Below, one piece after another: positions 1 to 11,222 of a stretch of 64,000 nt of DNA. This DNA is from Nannobrachium achirus (lineage: Eukaryota; Chordata; Actinopteri; Myctophiformes; Myctophidae), in NCBI GenBank assembly GCA_963921795.1, contig OY997645.1:22542918-22606917 (forward strand), written 5' to 3'. Each line of letters starts with the position of its first letter. The stretch's first letter is position 1. The translations under genes and the position numbers were made by a program. The notes under the pieces were generated by a model. That model was not told the origin of the DNA and made no database searches. It saw only the letters and a program-made list of their open reading frames with translations.

Positions 1-600
1 ATCCAATTCTGAAGCAATGTTCAGTGTCACACCTACTGTATACATACTGTACATTCACTAGGCCTACATATTATCCTGATGTGACGCAATGATGTTATTG
101 TTTATTGTAAATGTCATCCATGGTGCCACTGACTTTGACGCCGCTTGCACAGGTGATCAGGAACTGGAAAGAATATTCTCTGCAAGGATGTCGACAGTGG
201 AATCCGGCAAATCAGCACTTCTTGCGGAAGCTGCTAGTGAAAACATATAGCTTCACCTAAGTTAAGTGTCACACCACCATTTCACCATTTGAGTCTTTAG
301 GGTTAGAAGGGTAGGGTTCCATATCAGAGTCAATATTAGATGAGCTGGAAAGTTTTCAGAACCAAGACTCCCAGGAGGAATACACACAGTATTGCAACCA
401 CTGCAAAACTGGTGCCCCAAAGCCTTATGTTTATCGCATCATGAAGAAAGCGCCATATAGAAAGCCACAGGCCTTTCTATATGGACAAATTGCTCGCTTT
501 GATTAGGGAAATTTAAGCGTATCTTCCTTAATTAATGTTATCTGGCTTGTCATGCCCACGCATTTTCATTTCCAAAACTGTGTTCTAATTGTGAACCTTG
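1..600. pseudogene. unassigned coding-like remnants
   Basis: Two short frames read like protein. At about 151-258 a frame gives VIRNWKEYSLQGC and continues NPANQHFLRKLL; a frame shifted by one reads ELERIFSARMSTVESGKS, which loosely recalls the C-terminal end of hAT transposases. At about 314-505 a 60-codon frame includes YCNHCKTGAPKPY and QAFLYGQIARFD before a stop. I do not recognise a family with confidence. They may be decayed transposase pieces or the edge of an unseen gene. Confidence 0.25.
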
Positions 601-1647
601 GGAATTGAATTGGCGAGATACCATCTAAAAAAGGCTAAAAGGAATATTATTAAAACATGTGATTTGGGGTGTTTGTTTTCCTCACCCATGTCGAATATGG
701 ATTTAAGTTGTTTGCTTAAATAGTTTTGGTTTTGATTTGATTTATTTCTGTCCTTTTTTTATAAGGGGCTCGTAGGAATAATTACCTTCCTGCTCATTAG
801 CCCCACCTGGTGCCTGCAGAGAGCACTACAAGCGAGGAAATAACAAGGAAACAGAGCTGTTGTCCTGGAGGACTTCAATGGACTGCTATCTTCATGTGAC
901 TGGCTACAGCAGAGAGGGAGCTTTGAAGGTAATAGAATTGGAAATACTGACTTCAGGCTCAGCTCCAACAGTAAACTAGAGGCACCAGAAAGGTGTACAA
1001 AGCTAGAAGCTTCAAAACAGATCTAAGACTATTTACTTTCTTTCTTGACACTTTGAAAAGCCCATGGCTACCCATGGCTGTTGTTCAGATTGGGTCTGTA
1101 TCTGATGTTCATGTTTAATCATTGTAACCACTCTGGTCCTACCAATCTGAATCAACCAATCCCTGTTGTCTACTGCTTTAACCAATCTACACACGCCCTA
1201 TGTGATGCATTGTGTGCATAGATCAGCTATTTTTTGCTATTTTTGCAAATGTTTTGGGAACGTATTACATGGCCAAAATATGGATGTAAGCTTAAACGTG
1301 GTTAATAATTGTAGTCAGCCCAGCCCATATGGTCTTGTGATCTGAACTTGTGTGCTGTTCCTGATGCCAGGCTCCTCCTATTCCTATGGATACAACCACA
1401 TGTTTCCTCAATTCACAGTGAATCCACTGGAGGAAGAAAGCCTCATTAAAATGTCTTCTTTATCAACAGTTGATGGATGCAAATCAAAAGAACTGCAGTG
1501 CTGTCAGTGGAATTGACCTGGTGTAGTCTAACATCTTGTGCTCTGGTGCGTGTCCCTCTACGACAACACCCACCTTCTGGTGTATGTGTGTATAAATCAA
1601 TCTTATACCGTGAGTGAATAACCTGATAGATTTCCCCCTTTTCACCG

Positions 1648-1792
1648 TGGCTCCTATGTAGCCTGGGTTCGAGTCCCGACCCCGATGGCCTTTGCTGCGT
1701 GTCACTCCCCGTCTCTCTCTCTCCCTGTTTCCTGTCTACCTTACAGGAAACCTATCAATAAAAGGCATGAAAAGCCCCAAAATAAACCTAAG
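1648..1792 (+). repeat. tRNA-derived SINE remnant
   Basis: A B-box-like GGTTCGAGTCCCGA is followed by TTTGCTGCGTGTCACTCC, a TC-rich stretch, and an AATAAAAGGCATGAAAA tail. The same module recurs at 9210-9295. This order (pol III B box, conserved 3' body, AATAAA-type tail) is common in fish SINEs. The A-box half is not convincing. Confidence 0.6.
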
Positions 1793-2693
1793 AAATGGTG
1801 TCTCTGTACAGTATACTGCCCCTAGATACAGCAATCCAGGCAATGTCCTCCTAGATGTGTGTAAGCAGGAATCTTGGACCTGTAAATTGTAAATGGATAA
1901 ATGAACACTGGGGATTTTGTGAGTGCCTGCACAACTGTCTTTGCCTGAATGTGTGCGAGGATACGCCTCCCGGTGCACAAACACTGCATCAAAGGATCCT
2001 GCAGACATTCTCTGTTCTATGACAATGGCAGGCAACTTAATTTAATCCTGGGAGCATGGCCGCCACCAAGAATCCACAGACAGCTGCATTATGGAATCTC
2101 ACATACAGTAGGGAAAGCCAGAAAGCGCCTGAGCACTGATTTAACTGTGAGAGTGTAAAAATTGACCCTTAGGTTACCCAAGAATGCACAGCTATTTTGA
2201 GTAACATTATTTTTTTCTTCTCCTCTCCATCTTTTTCCTTGTCTGATTCCTGCATAAGCCCTACTCTGTCATAGGAAATATTATGAAACATGAATATAAA
2301 TCATGTAAAAAAAAGTCTGCATTTCCCAAAAGTAAAAGGCCTAATTCAATCTGACCAGGAGTATAAGGATAAAAAATGGATTTCCAGTCCACCAGTGATG
2401 AAAATGAATTACAAGACGAGGGGCCATCAAAAGCAGAGGCATGGAATTCCCTCTCCACCAGCAACAGCAAATCAAACCCTGCCCTACTTGGTTGCATCCC
2501 TTCAGCTCTGTTCCATGCATTGCCACGGTCCAGGCCAGTGTTATTGCGCTGGCCTGTCTTGTTTTGATCAAATCACAGTGTGCACAGCCATTGGTGTAAT
2601 AATTGTTGGCTGTGAGGGAACTGGTACACACGGGAGCTCATCAGCTTCCATTAGCTCAAAGCCCACTGAGGAGACGGTGGGGTGCCTCTAATG

Positions 2694-3577
2694 CAGGGGT
2701 GGGCAACTTTGATGATGGCGAGGGCCACTATATTTCCACCTTCACTCCAGAGGGCCACATTACATATTGCTACGTCCTACTTTGTAATTCTAGTATCTCA
2801 TACAAAAGAAGCAAAAATAGTCGATCTACAAGCTCTGCAATGCGTTTTGAGCTTGGAGATCTGCTATTTTTGCTTCTTTTGAATTGTAATCCTGATTTCT
2901 TTTTTCTTTTTAATTGGAATCCTGAAATGTAACATTTTGATTTAATTTCAAACACATTTTGTTATATACTCAGTCAACTTATGAACCTAAATACAAAAAC
3001 AATGGACATAAAAAAATACATTTTAATACTACTATACTAGTCATTAAACTACTAATATAGACTGACTTATTTCTATTGTTTTAGAGATTCTTATTTCAGT
3101 GGTTGGGGGCATGCGTACAAGTGGCTAAATATGTCATTTTACACAGAATAAGCCATTCCCAAGATACAACGCAACCTTTCATGGTTAGATGTGACTTATG
3201 GGGGCTAGAAGTGTTACTGTAAATAGCAATAAAGAAACTGCTGTCTTATTGCATCTAATTCTAAAAATACATATTTATCCACTTGTACGCATGCCCCCAT
3301 GCGTACGCATGCCCCACATTTTAGCTCGGTAAACGCAATAAAACAATAGAACAAAGCAAATGAAAACATTTTAACACTCACTTTTTCTTTTCTCTAATTA
3401 CAATCTAAAATATGAACTTGTTGTAAAAAAACAAAGTTGTCCTTTAAAGCAGATCATGGTTGTAATTTTAACAGCTGAAATCAATAATATATCAGTATTC
3501 TGGTATTAACCTGTGGGCCGCATTAAGTGAAGGTGGGGGCCGCATGTGGCCCCCGGGCCGCCAGTTGCCCATGTATG
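2694..3577. mobile_element. non-autonomous hAT element, 884 bp
   Basis: Flanked by a perfect 8-bp target duplication, ctctaatg (2686-2693 and 3578-3585). Ends are CAGGGGTGGGCAACT and its imperfect inverse. No transposase is encoded. It carries the recurrent palindrome (2802-2881) and a separate inverted pair, GGGGGCATGCGTACAAGTGG near 3104 and its inverse near 3280. Confidence 0.85.
2802..2881. repeat. recurrent palindrome, copy 1
   Basis: Arms run AAAAGAAGCAAAAATAG to CTATTTTTGCTTCTTTT around GATCTACAAGCTC and its inverse. It lies inside the hAT element 2694-3577. Confidence 0.8.
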
Positions 3578-3600
3578 CTCTAATGAGATTCACAGATGTG

Positions 3601-3603
<3 letters not shown>

Positions 3604-3668
<65 letters not shown>
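3604..3668. repeat. (GA)n microsatellite
   Basis: About 62 bp of uninterrupted GA, followed by a C run and CACACA. Confidence 0.95.
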
Positions 3669-3671
<3 letters not shown>

Positions 3672-3722
3672 CCCCCCCCCCCCACACACACTATAAATTG
3701 TGAGCTTGCAGATTGGTTAGAG

Positions 3723-4071
3723 CAGGGTTCTTCAACGTTTTCAGGCCAAGAACCCCGTTTGGTGAGAGATGAAGCAGGGACCACCACAACCTTTTCATAG
3801 ATTCCATAGTTTCATTGTTTGACAGCACAATCGTCAGTGTATTTTGGATTCATGTCAATTTGTGTTTTCAGATATTTAACCACTTGAACCGGCAATACTT
3901 AATAAACTTGACCTTTCACTCTGTACTTAGTCTGCTCTTTTTCCCCTCTACACCAAACCTCTTTGCCAAAAATAGCCGATCTACAAGCTCACAACGCCTG
4001 ACAGCGTGAGGCGTTGTGAGCTTATAGATCTGCTATTTTTTACTTTTTGGACCCCCTGTTGAAGACCCTTG
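3723..4071. mobile_element. non-autonomous hAT element (GGTCTTCAAC family), copy 1
   Basis: Ends CAGGGTTCTTCAAC and GTTGAAGACCCTTG, with 8-bp flanks ggttagag and ggttacag (7 of 8). The same family, in the opposite orientation, is at 52283-52714. The recurrent palindrome is at 3966-4041. Confidence 0.8.
3966..4041. repeat. recurrent palindrome, copy 2
   Basis: Near-perfect hairpin: AAAAATAGCCGATCTACAAG and GCTCACAACGCCT against AGGCGTTGTGAGC and a slightly diverged second arm. Loop about 8 nt. Confidence 0.9.
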
Positions 4072-4202
4072 GGTTACAGATAAGAGATTTGTTGTAGAGG
4101 GGGGAAAAGTCCCGTGTAGTGGGGTGCCTGGACACTCAGTAATTTCATTTGTGTGAAAGTTTATTTCACACTTCCAATTTGTAGATAATGGTCTATAGAA
4201 CA

Positions 4203-4231
4203 AACCCTAACCCTAACCCTAACCCTAACCC
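4203..4231. repeat. interstitial telomere-like repeat
   Basis: Four to five tandem CCCTAA units (TTAGGG on the other strand) in unique-looking AT-rich sequence. Confidence 0.85.
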
Positions 4232-5299
4232 AAATTGTGTTGTTAATTTGTGGCATATACTTTATGGTTTTGGGGTAATATGGGTGCTGGCTGTTAATGC
4301 CTCAAAATTGACCATTCAAAGATGGTGGCCACCACTATGCTGACATATATTTAAAAGAATGTATCCCTTTGACCAAACCAGGTATAAACTCGATTGTATT
4401 TTGCTTTATTTGGTTTTCATATTATGGGGAATACAATGACATATTCTGATTTGACATCAAATGTGAGTTATCTATTGGTGAATAGGTTTTCCAACCAACT
4501 TTATCCCATATCTTTATAACATATCTGCTGTACAATATGTACTTACAATATAGCCTATGGATTTGACCTGAGGACTGAGCTGGGCCATCAGGTGTATAGG
4601 GAAGATGGTGTCCCTATGTTAGTCTGGATCACTAGATAGTCCCGCTCATCCCTAGTGGACCTCCATGCGGATCTGCTGGCTCCTCCTATGCCCAAAATAA
4701 ATGCATGCCCATGGGTAGACACAGGTAGTGATGCGGGTCGGCCCCCAGTGGTGTCTGCAGACTGGGATTAGCCTCGTAAACCAGTCTCCCTTCCTGCCTT
4801 CATTCGAATGCGAGCAGGAGAGACTGGCCTCCAGCAGTGTCAGAGCGATTGGGCTGGGCGGGAGCATGGGCGGGAGTAGAGCGTTGACAGACAACCCCTT
4901 CAGCCAATCAGGGACGCCTGGTGTTTGTCTGCTTAGTTTAGCCGGATATATTTGCAAGAAGACGCTGAAGCACTGCTTTCTCCCTCCTGCGCCTCCATTT
5001 CGTTTTAATGTTTATATTGTTTGACCGGCATGGACCCATGGACTTCTCCAGATGAAACCAAGGCAACATCATTTCAAAAGGTATAGTCAAGAGACAGTAA
5101 CTTTGCGATCTTTTGCCTTGCTGAGGTTATGTCTTTTGCATTTTACAACAAGATGTGGCTAATGGAATCTAGCAATGCTAATATTGCTAACTTCCCTGTG
5201 TATACTTCGCTTTGTTAACCATGTCATTTGTATCAATGTGATCAAAAGTAGAACATATTACGCACATCTCTTAATGAGGTGCTGGGTGAGAAATATCAC

Positions 5300-5467
5300 A
5301 ATAGAAAAGGAAACCCGCACACTCTGCTCCAAATGACTGAATATTTATTGACAACGTTTCGAGCTACAAGCTCTTCATCCAGACCAGATGAAGAGCTTGT
5401 AGCTCGAAATGTCGTCAATAAACGCTCGTCATTTGGAGCAGAGTGTGCGGGTTTCCTTTTCTATTTT
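5300..5467. repeat. 168-bp palindrome
   Basis: ATAGAAAAGGAAACCCGCAC, CACTCTGCTCCAAATGAC and GAAGAGCTTGTAGCTCGAAA all reappear inverted around a centre near 5385. The right arm has a TCGAAA-to-CAATAAA stretch resembling the 3' part of common fish retroposons, so two opposed copies may have fused. Confidence 0.8.
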
Positions 5468-5989
5468 TATCAATGTAAAATAACTAACTAGTCATTATAT
5501 CAACCACTGTGTTTTATGCAACTCCTTTACTGCTCAACAGAAACTGTATGTCTAGGTTTACGAGGCTACTTACTGTATGTCCATTGTCCACCAATATAAA
5601 CACAGCAGTGGTTTAAAAATCTATAATGGTTATAATTATATAATGGTTTGTTATAGATTGATATAAAGGACACGAATAACAAAGCCTAAGCAACAGGCGA
5701 AATGCCTGCCAACATGACCGATCTAAGAAATCTAAGAAAATGGTGTAACACCCATTGTTATTTATTTTTCTAACAGGTCAACACCAATACATGGAACTGG
5801 AGAGAGCACACATCTCCTTGCTGTCTGTCGTCCATCTTAATGGCTCATCCTCTTGCTGTACTTGAAGACTCCAGACCTCCGTGCAACATCTCCCTTATTG
5901 CATTTCTTTTAAATAGTTATGGTTCCTCTAATGTAAATGTTTCACACGCCGAGGACAAAGTAATTGTGTAGTAAACACTACAGGATCAT

Positions 5990-7300
5990 TACATATACAT
6001 TTAATTTTCAGCTGATCAAAATAATCATTTAAACCATGTCAACCATGATATAAGGTTAGCAGCATATTTACACATGTTTACAGTCCATCAGTGGGTATTC
6101 AGATAATAAGTGTATACAATGTATACTGGTTTGTACATGTACATGCTGAAGAGAAGTAGCAGAAAAGTGATGAATACTTTAGATATAACTGAGAAAATTA
6201 ATTAAACAAAACAGAATAATTTCTTTAGAAGACTGACTACTGTGTTGATGTTCTTTTCCTCTAATACTGTGATATTATAAAAAAGTGTTTAATAAATGAC
6301 ACTAAAGCAAAGATACAGTCAACTTCTTATGAAATTAGAAAGTAGACATCATCTCTGTGTATTCCTAAGAGGAACGAATGATTCCTATAATTGATTTCTG
6401 TAATTGTATTTATTATTTTATTGAGACCATACAAATATTGTCAATAAACTTGTTGATGACAGCCAATGCATGTGTGGATCAAACTCTGTCCATTGATGCA
6501 GTCATCCGCCAGCTTCCATTTCCTAGAGGAGAAAGAGACAAGATTGATTGTCATACGTTTTTGGTAATGATGTATCACAAAAGTTACAATTCTATCACAA
6601 ATGTTTTGGTAATGATGTACAAAAGTTACAATTCTATCACAAATGTTTTACATTGCTAAAGGATACATTTAATTAGTTGTATGGGTCAATTCATGTATTT
6701 TCATCTACAAAGAACGGCCCAATCACAACAAAAATAACAGACAATGGTCTTTTAAATTTAACTTGTAGCCTAGTTCTTGGTGTGATTTAAGTTGTGAATA
6801 CGTGCATTTAGATCACAGATGTGTCAGGACCTATTGCCCAATCAATTAGTATTCAACAACAGAAACTGAACATCCACCATTATGCAAACAGTATAGTGGC
6901 TTAAAAACTAGGTTTGATATAAAGTAGCCCTGAAACATGACGGTCATGAGTGACCATGCTTCAGGGCTAGATGTATGTTACAGATATATTTAAGGACAAA
7001 CAGCACAAGTCACAGGCGTCTCTGTCTCTATATGGAAATGGTTTAGATTAAGCCAAAGCTATGGTGAGTGCAAAAAATGATATGATTAGTTCCTTCCACA
7101 AAAATACAACGAGTACACAGGAGAATAGCTAGGCTACCTATGTTAGCACAGTCTGTCCCATTAAATCATTTTCAGACCGAAAACATTAGCAAGAGAACCG
7201 AGATTGCAAAGCCATACATATTATTAGTCTACTGTACCTTTCGAAATTAAACGTTGTTGCAGTTGCCTTTCATCTGAAGAAAAACATCCATAGAGAAAAA
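5990..7300. other. intergenic, no gene seen
   Basis: AT-rich. Only a hairpin at 6926-6968 (AGCCCTGAA arms, inner GGTCA/TGACC) and the small duplication near 6600 stand out. Confidence 0.5.
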
Positions 7301-7647
7301 CGGGAGAGTGTTTTTTGCAGGTCGTTCAGTCCGAGTGTATCAAAAAAGCTACTGTGTTAACGGTGACTGCAGACTGCAGAGAAAAACAAACAGATCGCTT
7401 CCGCACCGAAGCGACGTCATAGAATTCCCTGATTGGCCAAAGCGCACTGTCAATCACAGAGCTCCTGAGCTCGAATGCTGATTGGCGAGGAAGAGCGCTT
7501 GCTTCCGCCCGAATGGCTTGTGTTGCTTGGAGGCTAGACTCCTCTGCAGATTCGAACTGAAGATGGGAGGAGTCAGTTTACTAGGCTAGACTGGGATATC
7601 CCTATGTCAGACTGGCTCACAGGAGAGTCTGGTTGTTTGTTGTTGTT

Positions 7648-8134
7648 GTTGAGGCTGATTTGAGAAATTTGAAGTGGCATTTCTTCCTCTGCCTAGTGGG
7701 AACGTGCGTGCCCAATTTTACCAAGATTGCACGTTGTGTTCATGATTTGAGGCATTTTGTTCATAACGGAGCAATCCTGCAAACTTTGGAAGCCAATTAT
7801 TGTAGCCAATCAGGATGGAATATGGAAAATGAGACAGATCCATGTTGATCACATGACTGTTTACCGATTTGCATGATTTGTGGACAAAATCTGTAGGAGT
7901 AGTGTACAGAAATGTGTTTTGCAAACATCTGCCTCATGGTGGCGCTAGAACAGGGCCATGTGAGAAATGTGGGGCAGAGGTTCTGAATTGGCATCCAGGG
8001 AGTGTGTGTGCACAGTTTGGCCGCGACCAGGCCAACGGCGCCAGAGATTAACAAACAAATCAAACGGAAGGACACACGGACGGACAGATGGATGGACGGA
8101 CAGGGGTGAAAACGTACTCTCCTGGCGGAGACAA
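7648..8134 (-). mobile_element. Helentron-like element fragment
   Basis: Homologous to the 5' half (minus strand) of the elements at 25428 and 26615: the same GGTGGCGCTA-spaced text, a GGAC-rich stretch, and a terminal CGGAGACAA. The 3' hairpin end is missing. Confidence 0.6.
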
Positions 8135-8221
8135 AAATGACATTGACATGGAACCCCACCAGTGAGGAACCCCGGTCAACTAAGTATAAATGGTTAAGTG
8201 CTACCTTTTCATTTCTGACTA

Positions 8222-8295
8222 CAGTATTTCTCCAAACCCCTCTTCCTCGCTCCCTTTCAGTCTCTGTCTCTCTGTCTCTCTCTCTCCACCCCCCC

Positions 8296-8333
<38 letters not shown>

Positions 8334-8372
8334 TCACACACTCACGCACGCACGCACGCACGCACCACCATT
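8222..8372. repeat. compound TC / CA / CGCA microsatellite
   Basis: TCTC runs pass into (CA)n and then (CGCA)n. Short open frames here are repeat translation only. Confidence 0.9.
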
Positions 8373-8389
8373 TCCTCCACCATGTAGAC

Positions 8390-9110
8390 CTCCCACTGGC
8401 AGCCTGGTGGTGGTCCTCTCCTCTCCTCTCCTCTCTACTCCTCTCCCAGAGAGTCCAGACTCTTCCTGTGTTGTCTGGGGCTGTGTACGCTACAGCTGTT
8501 ACTGCCTCATTATTAGTGATTGTGTCAATCAGAGGAACGTGATAAGAGTCTATCTGACAGTCCAGCCACCGGCAGCCGCACGTCTGACACTGAAAGACGA
8601 CAGCCAATGAATTGGAACCTACTGACTCGCTGTGCCGGGAGTGAATCTAGCATTCATTGCCTGCCGGTGAAGTCTGGATTCAATTTGTCTTGCCTTGTCT
8701 GCGCTTGTGATCAATACCAATTGTATTACGAGTGGACCCGGTTCAGGCCAACGTGCACTGTCAGCGCTTGTATGTGCTGTGTATGGATCGACCCAGAGAC
8801 ATCAGGAATGCTGCTGCTTATTCATATCATACCAGAACACGCCGGTAGTAAATTGGATTAATCTAAAACTGATATCTCTCACAGCGCGTGTCGATACCAA
8901 AATGAAGGATAATTGTATTGTCAATTGGTAACAAAAAGTCAGCTTTGCAGGTTGTTTGCATCACAACACTGTTACACTGACTGAACTCAGTCCAGCCTGA
9001 AGGGAATATGACATGATATGAACAAGTTCATAGAAATATAAGACTCAATGACATTTACACACATTATTCAACATCTGTACCTGAATGCCGCTATATTACA
9101 AATTGGTTTA
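8390..9110. other. intergenic, no gene seen
   Basis: Mixed composition, no repeat ends or splice-supported frame found. Confidence 0.4.
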
Positions 9111-9129
9111 AGTGGGTTTAAATGTTCTA

Positions 9130-9297
9130 AACCTTTTGGCCTGGACTGATGGCCTTGTGGTCTCAGCACCTAAGCTACAATACAGCCTTAACAGAGTGTT
9201 GCGGGTTCGAGTCCTGATCCCAACGACCTTTGCTGCGTGTCACTCCCTGTCTCTCTACTACATACTATCATTAAAGGCAGAAAAAGTCAATAAAATA
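9130..9297 (+). repeat. tRNA-derived SINE, nearly full
   Basis: A-box-like TGGCCTTGTGGTCTCAGC, B box GGGTTCGAGTCCTGA about 50 bp on, then the TTTGCTGCGTGTCACTCC body and an ATTAAAGGCAGAAAAAGTC tail. Same 3' module as 1648-1792. Confidence 0.7.
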
Positions 9298-9299
9298 TA

Positions 9300-10240
9300 T
9301 GTAAAATGTTTTAAACTTTTTAATAAAGAGCAGAGACAAAGTATAGACTGGAATAGACGATCTTGTAAGAGCTGTCTCACACATACATTGTTGAAAAAGG
9401 TTATATCAGAGTAACAAAACTCAAAGATTCAGACCACTTGTGGTCCCCTCATTTAATTTACCAGGCCAGATTAAAGCTGCATTATGTAACTTTATTGTTC
9501 TACCTCAGATTTGAACCCTGGTCTCATTCACAATCACAAGTCTTTACCTTAGAAACAGGTTCATGTCAAAGGCTGTGTCTAGACTAGACACAGGATCTAA
9601 ATGTTTCAACAGAAGAGCAGGGAGACCAAATACAACCACCCCAATTTTAAATATTATCTCCAACATAGTACTGTTTTGTTAAAATCTTTGAAACAAATAT
9701 GACTACTCTTTCCAGGGTACATTTGCAGCAATTACTTGGATGCAAGACCTTTTTTTCCACAATGGAGTTTATTGTGAGCATTATTCAGGGTATAAACGTG
9801 GAAAAGTCAGGACATTTTAAATGTGTTTCAAACTTATTTGAAAGAATACTACGAATATACAGTATTTGAAAAATGTAACTGCCTCATTACAGATTAACAG
9901 AGATTAACATAGTTTAACATAGATTAACAGAGATAAACAGAACATGATTAACAGAGTGACACCCAGTGTTGCACACTGGGTGCCTCTTTGATAATCCAGA
10001 AAGGGAATATAGCCGGAAGAAATGCTAACTAGAGTTACAGCCAGCATTTTCCCACTGCATGAGTTGCATAATAAAAACATACAGCTTTAATAAAATCCAA
10101 GAGGCCTCCTTTCATTATTTTGGGCAACTGTAAACAGGGGGAATTGTGTTTGAAAGTAAACAAACACTCCCCACTGCGTGGCTTGGGTTTTAAAGCTGCT
10201 TTTGAGGGCAGAGGAGAAAAACAGATTGCCTAGAGGAAGT
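9300..10240. other. intergenic, minor repeats only
   Basis: Short AGATTAACAG tandem units about 9890-9955, then a small hairpin CACCCAGTG/CACTGGGTG near 9961-9982. Confidence 0.4.
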
Positions 10241-10330
10241 CTCCATGTCGTTGCTGTTGGGCAGAAACCCTGCATCTCCATATTTCAACTCCTTGTGTTG
10301 TGTTTTTTTTTTTTTAATTCAATAATTGTA

Positions 10331-10372
10331 GATGTACAAGCTTGAGTTTGTATGTCTGCTATTTCTGAATAG
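10331..10372. repeat. recurrent palindrome, half copy
   Basis: TACAAGCTTGAG then TCTGCTATTTCTG, diverged, with only one good arm. Confidence 0.45.
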
Positions 10373-10467
10373 CCAAGACAAAGGCCCAAAAATTACACAG
10401 ATGCTTTCCCGGTTTTAATGGGTTAATGCCCTGTACATCATTGTACAAGTGTCATGTAAAAGTATAG

Positions 10468-10523
10468 CAAAAATAGCTGTCTACAAGTTTAACAGCTTGA
10501 GCTTGTAGATCTGCTATTTTCAC
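10468..10523. repeat. recurrent palindrome, copy 3
   Basis: AAAAATAGCTGTCTACAAG faces CTTGTAGATCTGCTATTTT across a short AT-rich loop. Confidence 0.8.
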
Positions 10524-10557
10524 TTGTATTGAACCTTTGAAAGTGAAAGTCGTTTGT

Positions 10558-10560
10558 TTG

Positions 10561-10632
<72 letters not shown>

Positions 10633-10640
10633 ATTGATTG
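10558..10640. repeat. (ATTG)n microsatellite
   Basis: About twenty GATT units with one interruption. Confidence 0.95.
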
Positions 10641-10815
10641 AATACTTTCTTAGCAGTTCGCATATAAAGACATGACAGTACAATTCGGATACAAAGTCTA
10701 CTATTAGGATTCAAACCTAAGAAAGCACTATTGGCTTGTTTACATTAGGGTCCTTTGTACTCAATTCATTGGATTAAGTGTTGTGAGTGTGGTTAAGAAG
10801 TCGTTGTGATTAAAT

Positions 10816-10988
10816 AAAAATCACACCAGTGTGAACCGAGCGGTGGTGTCCAGTCTATTTCAAGGCTGCTCACAACAGCACCTCTCTGGTCACTCAATGG
10901 TATTGCAAGCCTGGCTCAGGCTACATACAGACAGACAGACACGAACGGATACACGCATACACACAGCCACGCTATGGAGACGGTGTCC
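10816..10988. mobile_element. MITE, ATCACACCAGTGTGAA family, copy 1
   Basis: AAAAATCACACCAGTGTGAA, GAGCGGTGGTG, CAAGGCTGCTCA, CAGACAGACA, then CACGCTATGGAGACGGTG. The same order is found at 20801-20955 and 41059-41390, where the far end is CACCGCTCAAAAAC. Confidence 0.65.
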
Positions 10989-11117
10989 ATTGGAACACAG
11001 GTTCTTTTGTCCATTTCCTGAAAAGTAACAGGTTCGGACATATGAGGTTTCCACTCGACAGCGACAATATCCACTGTTACCCCGGGAAACTGTTCCTGGT
11101 GTTTACTTTAGTCTCAC

Positions 11118-11222
<105 letters not shown>

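Larger units (their letters stand above)
4596..7620. repeat. diverged inverted repeats about 2.5 kb apart
   Basis: The segment about 4755-4960 (+) and the reverse complement of about 7420-7600 share a similar order: TAGCCT-GTAAA, then CTTCA-TTCGAAT, then GCCTCCA, then CCAATCAG boxes and GGGCGG-like boxes. Identity looks near 70% by eye. CCAATCAGGGA occurs once on each side. This could be a large element with long inverted ends or two promoter-like repeat ends. I see no gene between them. A short tandem duplication of about 45 bp is at 6563-6651. Confidence 0.4.
10247..11072. mobile_element. foldback MITE (GTCGGGTGGAAACC family), enlarged copy
   Basis: Left end GTTGGGCAGAAACCCTGCAT and right end CGGACATATGAGGTTTCCAC then TCGACAGCGAC match the ends of the copies at 33560, 36470 and 38464. 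Inside are the recurrent palindrome (10468-10523), an (ATTG)n array and a second MITE (10816-10988), which explain its larger size. Confidence 0.5.

Noticed and set aside
1648..1792. tRNA gene, because of a good B box (also 9130-9297)
   Set aside because: No acceptor stem or anticodon arm; the 3' body and AATAAA-type tail show a SINE.
2290..2691. 133-codon plus-strand frame
   Set aside because: No family pattern, no splice-supported partner, abuts a transposon edge; likely chance.
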